DNA of 64,000 bases from Streptomyces sp. Je 1-369 (lineage in GTDB: Bacteria > Actinomycetota > Actinomycetes > Streptomycetales > Streptomycetaceae). Numbering within the stretch: the stretch's first letter is position 1; each line of letters opens with the position of its first letter. Below, piece after piece: positions 26,408 to 34,845 of this stretch. Location: positions 4,741,254 to 4,805,253 of the forward strand of contig NZ_CP101750.1 in assembly GCF_026810505.1 (NCBI RefSeq), in the 5' to 3' direction. The notes below the pieces were generated by a model that was given only the letters and a program-made list of their open reading frames with translations, had not been told where the DNA came from and searched no databases. The translations under genes were made by a program, and so were the position numbers.

Positions 26408-26820
26408 ACCGCGCCGTCATCCGGTTCGGGACCGTCGTCGGCGGCGACTCGGTCCTGGAACTCGCGGACCATGCGTTCCTGTGCGACATCCGGACGCCCG
26501 GTGATCTCTATGGAGTCGTCCCCGACGGTGACCACGACCTTGCGGTGCCGCTCCTTGGCGCACCACTCCTTGATAAGGGTGATCAGGACCTGAGACGCCG
26601 GGCGGGCGACGGCGGCGGTGCCGGCGGCCCAGAGAGCTACCTCACCCACGCCGGCACCCTTATGGCCCGATCCGGTGGGCTCGTCGGCGTCATGGAAGCC
26701 GACGACGAGACCGTCCGTTCCGTGCAGGGTGGCGTGCAAATCCCGGGTGAGACGCTCCTGCCGGAGTGTGTCGCCGCCTGTGGGCACGGCAAGTGTCCAC
26801 AGCGTTCCCCCGTCGCGCAT
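26404..26820 (-). CDS. EACC1-like protein (effector-associated constant component 1)
   Basis: The 138-residue protein has an N-terminal beta-rich part (LWTLAVPTGGD, GLVVGFHDAD). A hydrophobic helix follows in the middle (VGEVALWAAGTAAVARPASQ). The C-terminal segment ITLIKEWCAKERHRKVVVTVGDDS then continues with IEITGRP. This layout matches, from memory, EACC1, a small protein that accompanies bacterial caspase and other effectors in NTP-dependent conflict systems. AAGGAGCAG precedes the ATG at 26820. A longer start at 26877 exists. Its coupling to a caspase gene is the strongest support for the call, since the sequence similarity by itself is weak. Confidence 0.68.
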   Translation of the reverse strand: MRDGGTLWTLAVPTGGDTLRQERLTRDLHATLHGTDGLVVGFHDADEPTGSGHKGAGVGEVALWAAGTAAVARPASQVLITLIKEWCAKERHRKVVVTVGDDSIEITGRPDVAQERMVREFQDRVAADDGPEPDDGAV

Positions 26821-27085
26821 GTGCTGCTCCTTGCGTCCGCGTACGTGCTGGCCCGGTCCGTCCGGCGACTTTGGCACGCGGGCCTTGGCAAGAGACAGCC
26901 GAGGCTGAACAGGAGGGACGGCATCCGGCCATCTCTGCGCGTCGGCGGGGAGAGGAACTGTGGCGGGTCACGGGCGATGGGCTACCAGCGGTCGCCACTG
27001 CGTCGTGCCACGGCCTGCCGGGCCTGCGAAACCAATCAGGGGCTCGACCCGCTAAGCGGAGCAGCCCCCTGAACTGGTCCTTCAC

Positions 27086-27110
27086 TGTCGGGGTGGCGGG
27101 ATTTGAACCC
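27086..27110. repeat. att site A: leftmost, most eroded copy of the tRNA-Pro 3' end
   Basis: Twenty-five bases starting TGTCGGGGTGGCGGG and ending TTTGAACCC match the 3' end (TΨC loop and acceptor stem) of the tRNA-Pro gene at 56759-56832. Its right side carries one pair of arm repeats. No arm repeat lies on its left, as expected for the outer boundary of the array. Confidence 0.8.
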
Positions 27111-27162
27111 GCATGGTCTCGATCGGACTCGCAGGGCGCAGCGAAAACTTGGGGAGCAGGTT

Positions 27163-27181
27163 GGCTCCCAGATGGCTCCCA
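27163..27181. repeat. Arm-type paired repeat right of att A
   Basis: GGCTCCCAGATGGCTCCCA is a direct repeat of GGCTCCCA with an 11-bp period. The same pair recurs beside the other three att copies, which suggests integrase arm-binding sites. Confidence 0.7.
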
Positions 27182-27239
27182 CAGGGCGTGGCGTCGACGA
27201 CGTGCGTCACTTCCGGAACCGCAGTCGCTTGGGGAGAGG

Positions 27240-27806
27240 TCAGATCCGGCCGAGGTCGATCTCGACCTGGAAGGGTGCCGAAACCTTGACGACGCCAGTG
27301 AACACATCCCCATTCCGGTAGGCCCTGGCCGCCGGGTCGAGAACGTAGGTGTACAGCAGCGGGACGCCGGTCACGGCCTGCTCGACCCGCCAGTAGAAGG
27401 CAATGCCAGACTTGGCGTATTGGTCCGTCTTCACAATCCGATCGGTAGTCTCCGATCCTGGCGAGACAACCTCTACGACCAGCAGCACGTGCTCCGGACG
27501 GGTGGGCGTGATGTCGATCGTGTCCGCGCGATACACAACGACATCCGGACGCCGATTCGTGAGCGGAACATCCTGCAGACGGACATCGAAGTCGGTATCG
27601 GCGTTCCAATCAGGCCCTGCGGCGGATTCCAAGGCATTTGCCAGGAACCGAGCGAGCCGGTTGTGGCGCTTGGACGCGCTGGGACTCACAACGACCATCC
27701 CGTCCACGATCTCGATCCCCGCACACTGCTCATCGGACCAGGAGTCGTACTGCTCCGCCGTGATCTGCTCGTGCATCCACGCAGGGGCTGCCATCTCGGC
27801 AGTCAT
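27240..27806 (-). CDS. Uma2 family (DUF820) putative endonuclease
   Basis: The 188-residue protein shows the Uma2 pattern. IEIVDGMVVVSPSASKRHNR comes first, then RRPDVVVYRAD, where the aspartate is the PD of a PD-(D/E)XK-like site. The ExK-type strand is in VLLVVEVVSPGSETTDRIVKTDQY (E and K positions), and YAKSGIAFYWRVE follows. Family members are abundant in Streptomyces and cyanobacteria, with no agreed function. GGGAGGTG precedes the ATG at 27806. It is the first gene of unit 1 of the tRNA-Pro array. Confidence 0.88.
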   Translation of the reverse strand: MTAEMAAPAWMHEQITAEQYDSWSDEQCAGIEIVDGMVVVSPSASKRHNRLARFLANALESAAGPDWNADTDFDVRLQDVPLTNRRPDVVVYRADTIDITPTRPEHVLLVVEVVSPGSETTDRIVKTDQYAKSGIAFYWRVEQAVTGVPLLYTYVLDPAARAYRNGDVFTGVVKVSAPFQVEIDLGRI

Positions 27807-28060
27807 GACGCACCTCCCGGACACCACATGAGCGGGCCCGATCCCGCTGAGTGCAGCCTACTGTCTCGGCTCCCCGACACGCTGGACACCGAACAACCAA
27901 CGCGAGCACTCCTGCCGCCCAGCGAGGGACGCGTCGAGGGTCGCCGCTTCGCTCCGGGGGGAGGGGCAAGACGGCACTGTGCACCCGATGAAGCCCCAAA
28001 GTGGCCTCGCTTGGGCAGAGCTATCGAGTGTTCTGTTCGCGTCGCGCCGTTCCTGAGCGC

Positions 28061-29271
28061 ACTGCTCGTCAGTCGTGTAGATCGTTCGCAGGCGAACGAG
28101 CAACTCGGCGAGATCGAGGAGAACGCCCATCTGGCGCGGCAGGACGTACATGCAAGGGTCTACGGCCCTGTGCTGGATGAGGTGGCGGCTGCGCTCTCCG
28201 CGGAGGTTGGCAAGTTCACCACTGGACGCGAGGTTGTTGTAACCCCCACCGTGCAGGCGCCAAGACTCGCTCGCACTGCATTCCGGGTGAGTATTCGCGA
28301 CGGCGCTGCTCGAACTTCGGTGCACCGGCAGGGGCACGGGTTTCAGCGGGCCTTGATCATCGCTGCGTTGACGTATCTGGCAGACCGCCGGCGGCCGGCT
28401 GACGGCATGCGGACGCTGTGTCTGGCTGTCGAGGAGCCGGAGCTGTTCCAGCACCCGCCTCAGGCACGGACATTCGCGAAAGTGCTGCGCGAGCTGGTCA
28501 GCGCCTCTCCGCAGGGGCGTACACAGGTGATGTACCCCACGCATAACCCCGTCTTCATCGATCCGAAGGGGTACCACCAGATCCGTCGTTTTTGCCGTGC
28601 TGCCGGTGATGGACATCCCGTCACCGAGGTGTGGCAAGCGGTAGAAGAGGATCTTTGCACGGCCCTCGACGGGATGGTGAGCCAGAAGGTGATCAGGAGT
28701 CGGACAGAGGGAACGCTAAGCGGGGCGCTGGCAGACGGCTTCTTCGCGCATGCCGTGGTGTTGGTCGAAGGGCGCGGAAGGGATCAGCGTCATTGAGGTC
28801 CACGGCAAGGAAAACTTGATGATCTCCGACGCGCTTTTCAGCGCCCTGGGCGTGCCCTGTTACGTCGCATTTGATGGGGACGCCGAGATGGAAGAGCGTA
28901 AGCGAGAGTCGGTACGCCACCTTGTCCCGCCGCAGCGGCAGGAGAAGGAGCAGGAGTTCGAGCGACAGGCGCGGACGAATCAGACCAAGAACGCGAACCT
29001 CCTCCAGTACCTGGGTGCTTCACCGAGCCCCCGACCTACTAACGACTCGACTGGTCGGTACACGGTCTTCGAGGACACCTTGGAGACCTACCTTGCCCAG
29101 CACTGGCCAGCATGGGACGAGCGTAGGCAGGACCTCGTCCGAGCTGGCGAAGGCATTGATGGAAAGAACGCAGCGACATATTTAGAGACAACCCGGACGA
29201 CTGCGACGGAGCCGCCGTACCTGTTGCACGCTCTGATGGAGAATGTCCGTTCGCTGACAAGGCGTCTGTAG
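28061..29271 (+). pseudogene. OLD-family ATP-dependent nuclease, 5'-truncated and frameshifted
   Basis: The first frame shows the C-terminal half of an OLD-type ATPase: GHGFQRALIIAALTYLADR (signature region), LCLAVEEPELFQHPPQ (Walker B) and THNPVFIDPKGYHQIRRF. It then reaches the TOPRIM start AHAVVLVEG, and one inserted base near 28771-28774 ends this frame at about 28796. The other frame continues AEGISVIEVHGKENLMISDAL and runs to 29271. The N-terminal P-loop half is absent. OLD nucleases such as GajA act in phage defence, so this is probably a decayed defence gene. The true left limit of homology is uncertain. A recent frameshift or a sequencing error at 28771 cannot be separated by reading alone. 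Confidence 0.78.
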
Positions 29272-29483
29272 CTGCGAGCCAGGTGCAAGCGTTCGGGTTC
29301 GACCGCCTGCACCCCATGAGTCATGCGTTTATCCGGGAGTGCCCTGCTCTGTTGCCACTGCTGCGGAGCCGCAAGAGGCTTCCCGCAGACGTGGGCTAGA
29401 GCGGGAGGGTTTGGCCCTAGACAACAACTACGACTCTCTCATGCGGCGGGATGTTGTCAGTCACGTACTGCATCATCACGCCC

Positions 29484-30617
29484 ATGACCACAGTGCAACC
29501 GAGCGGTCGAGCCTGCCTGCCAGCGCCGCGCGACATTCGGAGTCGAGCATGGGTACGGATCCGTCTACGCGCCCGTCGTGCAGTCCGTCCGAGCAGGCGG
29601 GGTCTCCGCGACTGGCGGGCGAACGTCAACGAGCGAAGGTTTCAGAAGGAGACCCGAAATCTCTGGGCGGCTTTGGACCGGTTGGGTATCTGCAAAGAGG
29701 ATCTCCCTCGCACAGTGCAGGCGCAGCGGTCGCTGAGTATCACCTGGGGGTACTTGCTTACTCGGGGTATCGGAGCCCCTGTCGCGGGCATGGTGATCGT
29801 CATCATCGCCGTGCCGTTCCTTGCACTGGTGGCCTGGAAGTTCGCACATCACTACGGCTTCGAAAGCCTGGAGCAGGCGGCAGCGTTCCTCTTCGACCAG
29901 TGGGGCAAGGTGCCCGACAGCTCGGCTGCGGGCCGTGATCCTGTCTTCGCAGTGGTGGCTAACCTGGCGATGCTCGGAATTCCTGCGTGGGTCATGTGGC
30001 GCACCCTGCGTAAGGGAGTTCTCCGCAAGTACTGGCTTACACAGCGCACTTGCGCGGCACTCGTGCGATGCGCGCAGGCGAAGGCCGCCACAGGTATCGA
30101 CCGTCCGGATCGGCTCAGGCATGTGGACAGCCTGTGTCGAGCCATCGAGTGGAGCGTCTGGCGTTCCCACATCTGGCGCGGTGGCATGACCCGGCGTTCA
30201 CCGCGAAGGGGCGCTGCCCGTCACCACGCGTCCGCTGTCATTGGGGCCCTGCACCGCGAACTCGTCAGGCTCGATGTCGAGCCCGACCAGTCTCTGGACG
30301 ACCTGGCCAAGATGCTCGCGACGATCGGTGAACAACACGCAGCCGGATTCGTCGGTGCTCTCCTCCCTGCTGAGGCTCTGGAAGGTGTCACCCCGGTCTC
30401 CCTGCGGAGACATGCGCTCCGGGAATCGTTCGCCATCGTGCGTGGCGTCGTTGCAGCTCTTGGGTCGGTCCTTGTCCTGGACCCCCTCTTGCCTGTGCTC
30501 GGCGTCCGTGACGATCTCACGGGCTGGTTTCTCGCCGGGGGTGCGCTCGCCGCAGCCGTTACGGCTGTCGGGTGGCGTCGTGTGCGCGACTTCCTGGGAG
30601 TTTTTCCCGGCCTGTAG
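29484..30617 (+). CDS. Membrane protein, unknown function
   Basis: The 377-residue product has a basic N-terminal region, two central membrane helices (PVAGMVIVIIAVPFLALVAW and PVFAVVANLAMLGIPAWVMW) and two more near the C-terminus (RGVVAALGSVLVLDPLLPVLG and FLAGGALAAAVTAVGW). Between the pairs lies a soluble part of about 150 residues. No family was recognised. The start at the second in-frame ATG (29484) is a guess, since no clear ribosome binding site is visible. It is the last gene of unit 1. Confidence 0.6.
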   Translation: MTTVQPSGRACLPAPRDIRSRAWVRIRLRARRAVRPSRRGLRDWRANVNERRFQKETRNLWAALDRLGICKEDLPRTVQAQRSLSITWGYLLTRGIGAPVAGMVIVIIAVPFLALVAWKFAHHYGFESLEQAAAFLFDQWGKVPDSSAAGRDPVFAVVANLAMLGIPAWVMWRTLRKGVLRKYWLTQRTCAALVRCAQAKAATGIDRPDRLRHVDSLCRAIEWSVWRSHIWRGGMTRRSPRRGAARHHASAVIGALHRELVRLDVEPDQSLDDLAKMLATIGEQHAAGFVGALLPAEALEGVTPVSLRRHALRESFAIVRGVVAALGSVLVLDPLLPVLGVRDDLTGWFLAGGALAAAVTAVGWRRVRDFLGVFPGL

Positions 30618-30747
30618 GCACCTTCGCTACAACGGTCCGCTGCTGGCTGTGGCGAGACGATTCGCTGTTGCGCAGGGCTGAGGTCCGGTCTGTGTCGGTC
30701 TCAGCGTCCCGCGTCAGCACCGCAGTGGGAGACGCTCCGCCAAGATC

Positions 30748-30766
30748 TTCTCCCAGATTTCTCCCA
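30748..30766. repeat. Degenerate arm-type pair left of att B
   Basis: TTCTCCCAGATTTCTCCCA keeps the CTCCCA core and the 11-bp period of the pairs beside the other att copies. Confidence 0.5.
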
Positions 30767-30787
30767 AACGATCACCGGAGACGCAGT

Positions 30788-30820
30788 AAGGGCCTGACCC
30801 TCAGAGAGGATCAGGCCCTT
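30788..30820. terminator. Hairpin next to att B
   Basis: AAGGGCCTGA and TCAGGCCCTT form a 10-bp stem with a 13-base loop, at the place where a hairpin also lies beside att C and beside the tRNA gene. It looks like a displaced tRNA terminator. Confidence 0.7.
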
Positions 30821-30880
30821 GACCTGGTGTTTCAGCTGTCGGGGTGGCGGGATTTGAACCCACGACCTCTTCGTCCCGAA
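30820..30880. repeat. att site B: 61-bp copy of the tRNA-Pro 3' half
   Basis: By eye, 61 of 61 bases are identical to 56740-56800, covering 19 bases beyond the tRNA and 42 bases of its 3' half up to the anticodon. The match ends at the anticodon loop, so this is a displaced 3' end and not a tRNA gene. Confidence 0.9.
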
Positions 30881-30985
30881 TGAGGTTCGGTTGGTGATCT
30901 CGCCTGCATGGATGGTGTTTGCGCAGGTCAGAGGCGTGGTCTCAATGAGGCTTGCGCGGTGTCGGAAGGGCTCGGGGAGCAGGTT

Positions 30986-31004
30986 GGCTCCCAAACGGCT
31001 CCCA
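30986..31004. repeat. Arm-type paired repeat right of att B
   Basis: GGCTCCCAAACGGCTCCCA has the same GGCTCCCA pair and 11-bp period as at att A, C and D. Confidence 0.7.
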
Positions 31005-31145
31005 CGACGCCCGGTGCCGAGGGCGCACGTCAACGGTGGGACTTGGGTGGTGCAGCAGGGGCTCCTCGCGGTGCAGGTGATCGGCGCGCTCCCACCCGGC
31101 CCGGACAAGCTGCTGATACTGGCACCAGAACCGGCCCGCGAACCA

Positions 31146-31300
31146 GGGCAGCGCCCGCCGTAAACAGCCATGAATCATCCCGTTGTGGGCGACCTTGGGG
31201 GACTCCGGTTTCACTGTCAGGCCGGTCTCCTCGCACAGCTATCGGACTGCGGTTTCGGTGATCGGTTCGCCGAGCTCGCCTCCCAGCCCTCCCCGCGCAG
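31146..31300 (-). pseudogene. NUDIX hydrolase fragment with an in-frame stop
   Basis: The minus strand reads GELGEPITETAVR, a TAG stop, then LCEETGLTVKPESPKVAH and on to MIHG. This is the Nudix box (G-x5-E-x7-R-E-U-x-E-E-x-G-U) with the first catalytic glutamate codon changed to TAG (GAG to TAG). The part after it is clearly related to the intact NUDIX protein at 53675-54175 (GLTVKPESLKVAHIIHG). Both ends are missing. It lies at the left end of unit 2. Confidence 0.82.
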
Positions 31301-31307
31301 TTGACGG

Positions 31308-31874
31308 CTACTGCTCGTATGCCCAGGCCCGACCGGTCTGCCGGTATTCCTCGACGGGGATGGGGGTGATGCCGGTGCGCATGCGGGTGGTGTAGAGCAG
31401 GCCGTCGAGGTGGTCGATCTCGTGGTGGATGAGGCGGGCGAGGCCGCGTTCGTACACGGTGGTGACGGTCTCGCCGGTCAGGGCCGTGGTCTCGACGGTG
31501 ATCTTCAGAGGGCGGGGGACGAGGCCGCGGACGTCGAAGAAGCTCAGGCAACCCTCGTACTGCTCGTCCAGCTCGTCGGAGCGGTCGGTGATCTTCGGGT
31601 TGAGCAGGATGATGGCGGGTGCGTCGCCGGGCGGCTGGACGACGGCGGCGGTGCGGCCGATGCCGATCTGTGGGGCGGCGATGCCCATGCCTTTGGCGAA
31701 GGGGTGGACCTGGCCGATCCGTTCCATCGCGGCGAACAGCTCGTCGGTGATGCGCTCGGCCTCGTTGCGCTCGGCGGGCAGGGTGAAGGTGCGGGCCGGT
31801 TCGGCGAGGATGCCGGCGCCGTGTTGAACAACGCCGAGGTCTCGCATCTGCTGGCTGGGCCGCACATCAATCAC
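31308..31874 (-). CDS. def: Peptide deformylase
   Basis: The 188-residue protein has all three deformylase motifs: GMGIAAPQIG (motif I), EGCLSF (motif II, metal cysteine) and HEIDHLDG (motif III, HExxH). It should remove the N-formyl group from nascent proteins. The chromosome will have its own essential copy, so this one is an accessory, cargo-borne enzyme. Such copies can give deformylase-inhibitor tolerance or act on special peptides. The start is a GTG at 31874 that overlaps the stop of the upstream regulator gene (GTGA). An internal ATG at 31847 is the alternative. Confidence 0.92.
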   Translation of the reverse strand: MIDVRPSQQMRDLGVVQHGAGILAEPARTFTLPAERNEAERITDELFAAMERIGQVHPFAKGMGIAAPQIGIGRTAAVVQPPGDAPAIILLNPKITDRSDELDEQYEGCLSFFDVRGLVPRPLKITVETTALTGETVTTVYERGLARLIHHEIDHLDGLLYTTRMRTGITPIPVEEYRQTGRAWAYEQ

Positions 31875-32845
31875 CTGAAGTCCCCTCGTGCCGTGTCGTG
31901 TTCGGGTCGTGCCCGGAACCTCCACTCAAGACGGTACCGAGCGTGGAGGGCGGGCGTGGTCGTGATCCAGGTGAATTGCCTCAGTTCACCGTCGTCGCTG
32001 CGGACGGGCGGGGTCCGCAGCGGGGAGGCTTCGGCTGTCATGGAGGTCTCGGTGCCCCACACGACGGGGTCGAGGGCGGCGGGGAAGGCAAGCTGGACTT
32101 CGAGTTGTTCGGTGGGCAGGCGGACGGCTCGCTGGAACCAGTTGCCCCATTTGTCGTCGCCGACGGTGTAGGCGTACTCGATCCATACGGACTCGCCGGG
32201 GTAGAGCGGGAAGCGGCCGTGTTCGTTGTCGAACAGCAGCCAGACTTCCTTGAAGGCGTCGCGGTCGTGCTTGGCCTGCCAGCGCATCGTCTCGCCGCGG
32301 CAGGTGGCGGTGAGGTCGAGTTCGTCCCAGGTCAGCGGGTGGACTCGGTAGTGGGCGTTGGACTGCTCGGGGTCGCCGGGGTAGCGGTCGACGGAGATGC
32401 GGATCAGGTAGCGGGTCACCGGTTCGTCGCCGGTGTTCCGCAGCAACCGTCGCATGGTGAGCCGGTAGGAGTGGCCGTCGTACTGGAGGCGGGCGGCGTC
32501 GTGTTCGACGACGAGGGCGGACCCGGTGGCATACGGCTGCTCGTGCCTGCGCTGGGCCGGTGGGGCCGCAGGTTGGCGACGGGTCCTGGTGCGGGCCTGC
32601 TCGTAATCGCACCAGCGCCGCCAGATCGCTTTCCCGGCGTTGAGGTGCTCGTCGGCGAGCCGGGCGAACTCCTCGGTGGGCTTGTGGCGGCCGGACTCGA
32701 CGTGGCTGACGTAGGACGGGTCGAAGCCCATGGCCAGCGCTAATGCCCGCTTGGACATGCCGCGTACTTCCCGCCATCTGGCTACCTCAGCCGCGAAGTC
32801 CTCGGCCGCCTGCTCGACGGTGATCTCCTCGCTGTGCGCGTCCAT
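31871..32845 (-). CDS. XRE-family regulator with large C-terminal domain
   Basis: The 324-residue protein starts with an Xre HTH (REVRGMSKRALALAMGF, then DPSYVSHVESGRHKPTEEF). It continues with a beta-rich region of about 200 residues that has no membrane segment (VTRYLIRISVDRYPG, VWLLFDNEHGRFPLYPG and VWIEYAYTVGDDKWGNWFQ are its clearest blocks). It is translationally coupled to peptide deformylase. The combination suggests a regulator that senses something through the C-terminal domain, which is inference. It is divergent from the glycosyltransferase operon at 32990. Confidence 0.82.
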   Translation of the reverse strand: MDAHSEEITVEQAAEDFAAEVARWREVRGMSKRALALAMGFDPSYVSHVESGRHKPTEEFARLADEHLNAGKAIWRRWCDYEQARTRTRRQPAAPPAQRRHEQPYATGSALVVEHDAARLQYDGHSYRLTMRRLLRNTGDEPVTRYLIRISVDRYPGDPEQSNAHYRVHPLTWDELDLTATCRGETMRWQAKHDRDAFKEVWLLFDNEHGRFPLYPGESVWIEYAYTVGDDKWGNWFQRAVRLPTEQLEVQLAFPAALDPVVWGTETSMTAEASPLRTPPVRSDDGELRQFTWITTTPALHARYRLEWRFRARPEHDTARGDFR

Positions 32846-32989
32846 CGAAGCCCCGCTCCGCGTCACTTGGTGAGCATGAATGAACCGTGAGTGATCCAAG
32901 TTCATCATCCCGTCACGGCTCACGTCGCCGGTTTCCTTCCCTCAACGGCCCGGATCGACCCCCGGGCGAACGAGGGAGGCGACGCAACC

Positions 32990-34144
32990 ATGCGCGTGCT
33001 GTACCTGCTCAACATCTCCAACCCCGACCGGTTGTCGGCGGATTCGGGGTGGATCTTCGCGGATCTGCTGGCCCCGTCCCTGGCCGACGCCGGGGCGGAT
33101 GTAACCGTCGCTGCCCCGGCTGCGGCCGGGGATGCCCGCTGCGGCTTCCACCAGACCAAGGTGCCCGGGACGAAGTACCGGGCCCGGTTCTCGGCGGACA
33201 TCGACGAGTTGGTGGCCCTAATCGGGGCGGAGAAGCCGGACGTGGTGGTGGCCAACCAGATCGAGGAGGCCCCGGCCGTTCGTACGGCTCTGCTGGAGGC
33301 CGGGTCGGATGCGCTGCTGGCCGGGTACTGCCACTACCTGCCGTTTTCGTTCGCGGGCGGCGGGCAGATGCTGCCCGACCCGTCGTTGGACGACGCGGGG
33401 CTGGGGCGGCCGGTGCTGCTGGCGTTCGCCGCGGGCCTGGCCGCGTGCGACCGGGTGATGGTCCACTCCTCCACGGCCGCCTCCTGGGTGTCGGCCGCCG
33501 CTGCCCGGATGACGCTGGACCTCGGCAACCGGCTGCGAGTGGTGCCCGCACCGCGTGACGAGCGCCTGGTCCGCGACCCGGCCACGGCCCAGCCCACGAC
33601 CGGTACGGCGATCGGTGTCTACAACCACCGGCTGTACGCGCACTACGGCACCGAGCAGTTCGTGGACGTGGCCCGCCGACTCAGCGACTCCGGTGCGGTG
33701 CGGCTGCGGGTGATGGACCTGTTCGGCCAGCGCCGGGCCGAGCGCAAGGGCCTGGACGACAGCCCCGAGAAGATGCGCGAGAAGCTCGCCGCATTGCCGC
33801 ATGTGCAGGTCGTCTCCGACCGTGGCGACCGCGTCCGCTACAAGAACTTGCTGGCCGGCGCCCGCTTCGGCATCGCCCCGTTCAGGCCCGGCTGCCCGTG
33901 GTCGATGAGCGTCATCGACTGCCAGGGCATGGGCCTGCCGGTCATCTCGCCTCGCCTGGGCTGGCTCGCCGAACACATCGACCCCGAGCTGTGCTTCACC
34001 ACCCCGGACGAGGCCGTCGCCTTGGCCGAACGCCTCGCCACGGACGACGAGTTCCACGCCGTCCACGCCAAGCGGGCCCACGCCTCCACCGCCGACTTCA
34101 CCCCCGCCCTGGTCGCCGCCCGCTACCTGGAGGCCATCTCGTGA
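32990..34144 (+). CDS. GT4-like glycosyltransferase
   Basis: The 384-residue protein has a GT-B outline: MRVLYLLNISNPDRLSADSG with a WIFADLLAPSL helix, YCHYLPFSFAGGG in the middle, and a donor domain with FGIAPFRPGCPWSMSVIDCQGMG and LGWLAEHID near the end. It starts a run of five rightward genes with overlapping or near-abutting ends. GGGAGG precedes the ATG. The E-x7-E motif of classical GT4 is not obvious, so specificity and even retention mechanism are open. Confidence 0.72.
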   Translation: MRVLYLLNISNPDRLSADSGWIFADLLAPSLADAGADVTVAAPAAAGDARCGFHQTKVPGTKYRARFSADIDELVALIGAEKPDVVVANQIEEAPAVRTALLEAGSDALLAGYCHYLPFSFAGGGQMLPDPSLDDAGLGRPVLLAFAAGLAACDRVMVHSSTAASWVSAAAARMTLDLGNRLRVVPAPRDERLVRDPATAQPTTGTAIGVYNHRLYAHYGTEQFVDVARRLSDSGAVRLRVMDLFGQRRAERKGLDDSPEKMREKLAALPHVQVVSDRGDRVRYKNLLAGARFGIAPFRPGCPWSMSVIDCQGMGLPVISPRLGWLAEHIDPELCFTTPDEAVALAERLATDDEFHAVHAKRAHASTADFTPALVAARYLEAIS

Positions 34145-34845
34145 CCGGCTTCGACGCTGTCTTCCTCTCCTACGACGAGCCGATGGCCAACTCCCTGCAC
34201 TCCCGCCTCCAGCGCACTCTCGGCGGCACCGTAAAGCGCCTGCACGGGGTCCACGGGATGCGCCGGGCCTACCGGCTGTGCGCCGAGGTCGTCGAGCGCG
34301 AGCAGTTCTTCCTCGCCGACGGCGACTTCGCCATCGACACCGACTTCGATGTGGCCACTGTCGAGCCGCTGGACGAGGGCGTCTCCATGCGGGTGTGGCG
34401 GGCGGTCAACCCGGTCAACGGCCTGACCTACGGCTACGGCGGCCTGAAGCTGATCCGCCGCAGCGCTCTGCGGGAGATGGGCGACGCCGTGGACGTGCTC
34501 GCCGCCCTGCCCGGAAGGATCGAATTCGCCCAGCACACCGCCGGGATCACGCGGTTCAACCAGAGCCCCTTCCACGCCTGGAAGGCCGGTTTCCGCGAGT
34601 GCGCGATGCTGTCCCGCGGCAGCGAGTACGGCATGGCCGACGACGACGCCCATCAGCGCGTCGATGCCTGGATGCTCAGCCGCAGCGGCGAGTTCGCCGC
34701 CTATGCCGCCGCTGGGGCGACCGAGGGCGTCGCCTTCGCCCGGCAGGCCGCGCGTGACCCGCAGCAGTTCGACCACCTCAACGACCCCACCTGGCTGCGG
34801 GAGAGGTTCACCGCCGCCCACGGAGACCAGGCGGTGTCCGGATGA
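34141..34845 (+). CDS. Putative GT-A-like transferase of a phage-type family
   Basis: The 234-residue protein opens with FDAVFLSYDEPMANSLHSRL, then VKRLHGVHGMRRAYRL, and FFLADGDFAIDTDFD with a DxD-like cluster. From memory this S-Y-D-E-P / H-G-V-x-G / D-G-D pattern recurs in uncharacterised phage and bacterial proteins near glycosyltransferases. The GTG start overlaps the previous stop, and its own stop overlaps the next ATG, so it is tightly coupled to two glycosyltransferases. Its function is inferred from pattern and context only. Confidence 0.6.
   Translation: MTGFDAVFLSYDEPMANSLHSRLQRTLGGTVKRLHGVHGMRRAYRLCAEVVEREQFFLADGDFAIDTDFDVATVEPLDEGVSMRVWRAVNPVNGLTYGYGGLKLIRRSALREMGDAVDVLAALPGRIEFAQHTAGITRFNQSPFHAWKAGFRECAMLSRGSEYGMADDDAHQRVDAWMLSRSGEFAAYAAAGATEGVAFARQAARDPQQFDHLNDPTWLRERFTAAHGDQAVSG

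Larger units (their letters stand above)
26821..27239. other. Promoter region of the caspase operon and left end of the integrated array
   Basis: This 419-base gap holds the leftmost tRNA-like repeat (27086-27110) and one pair of arm-type repeats (27163-27181). To the left is ordinary high-GC DNA that must contain the EACC1 promoter. Nothing else was recognised. Confidence 0.6.
30618..31145. other. Junction of units 1 and 2 (att B and flanks)
   Basis: This gap of about 530 bases contains, in order, a degenerate arm pair (30748-30766), a hairpin, the att B core (30820-30880) and an arm pair (30986-31004). No gene was recognised. The right flank 30881-30935 resembles the right flank of att C. 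Confidence 0.75.

Noticed and set aside
26766..28796. One rightward gene of 676 codons
   Set aside because: The first part crosses the EACC1 promoter, an att site and the antisense of Uma2. Only the part after about 28061 has homology, to OLD nucleases.
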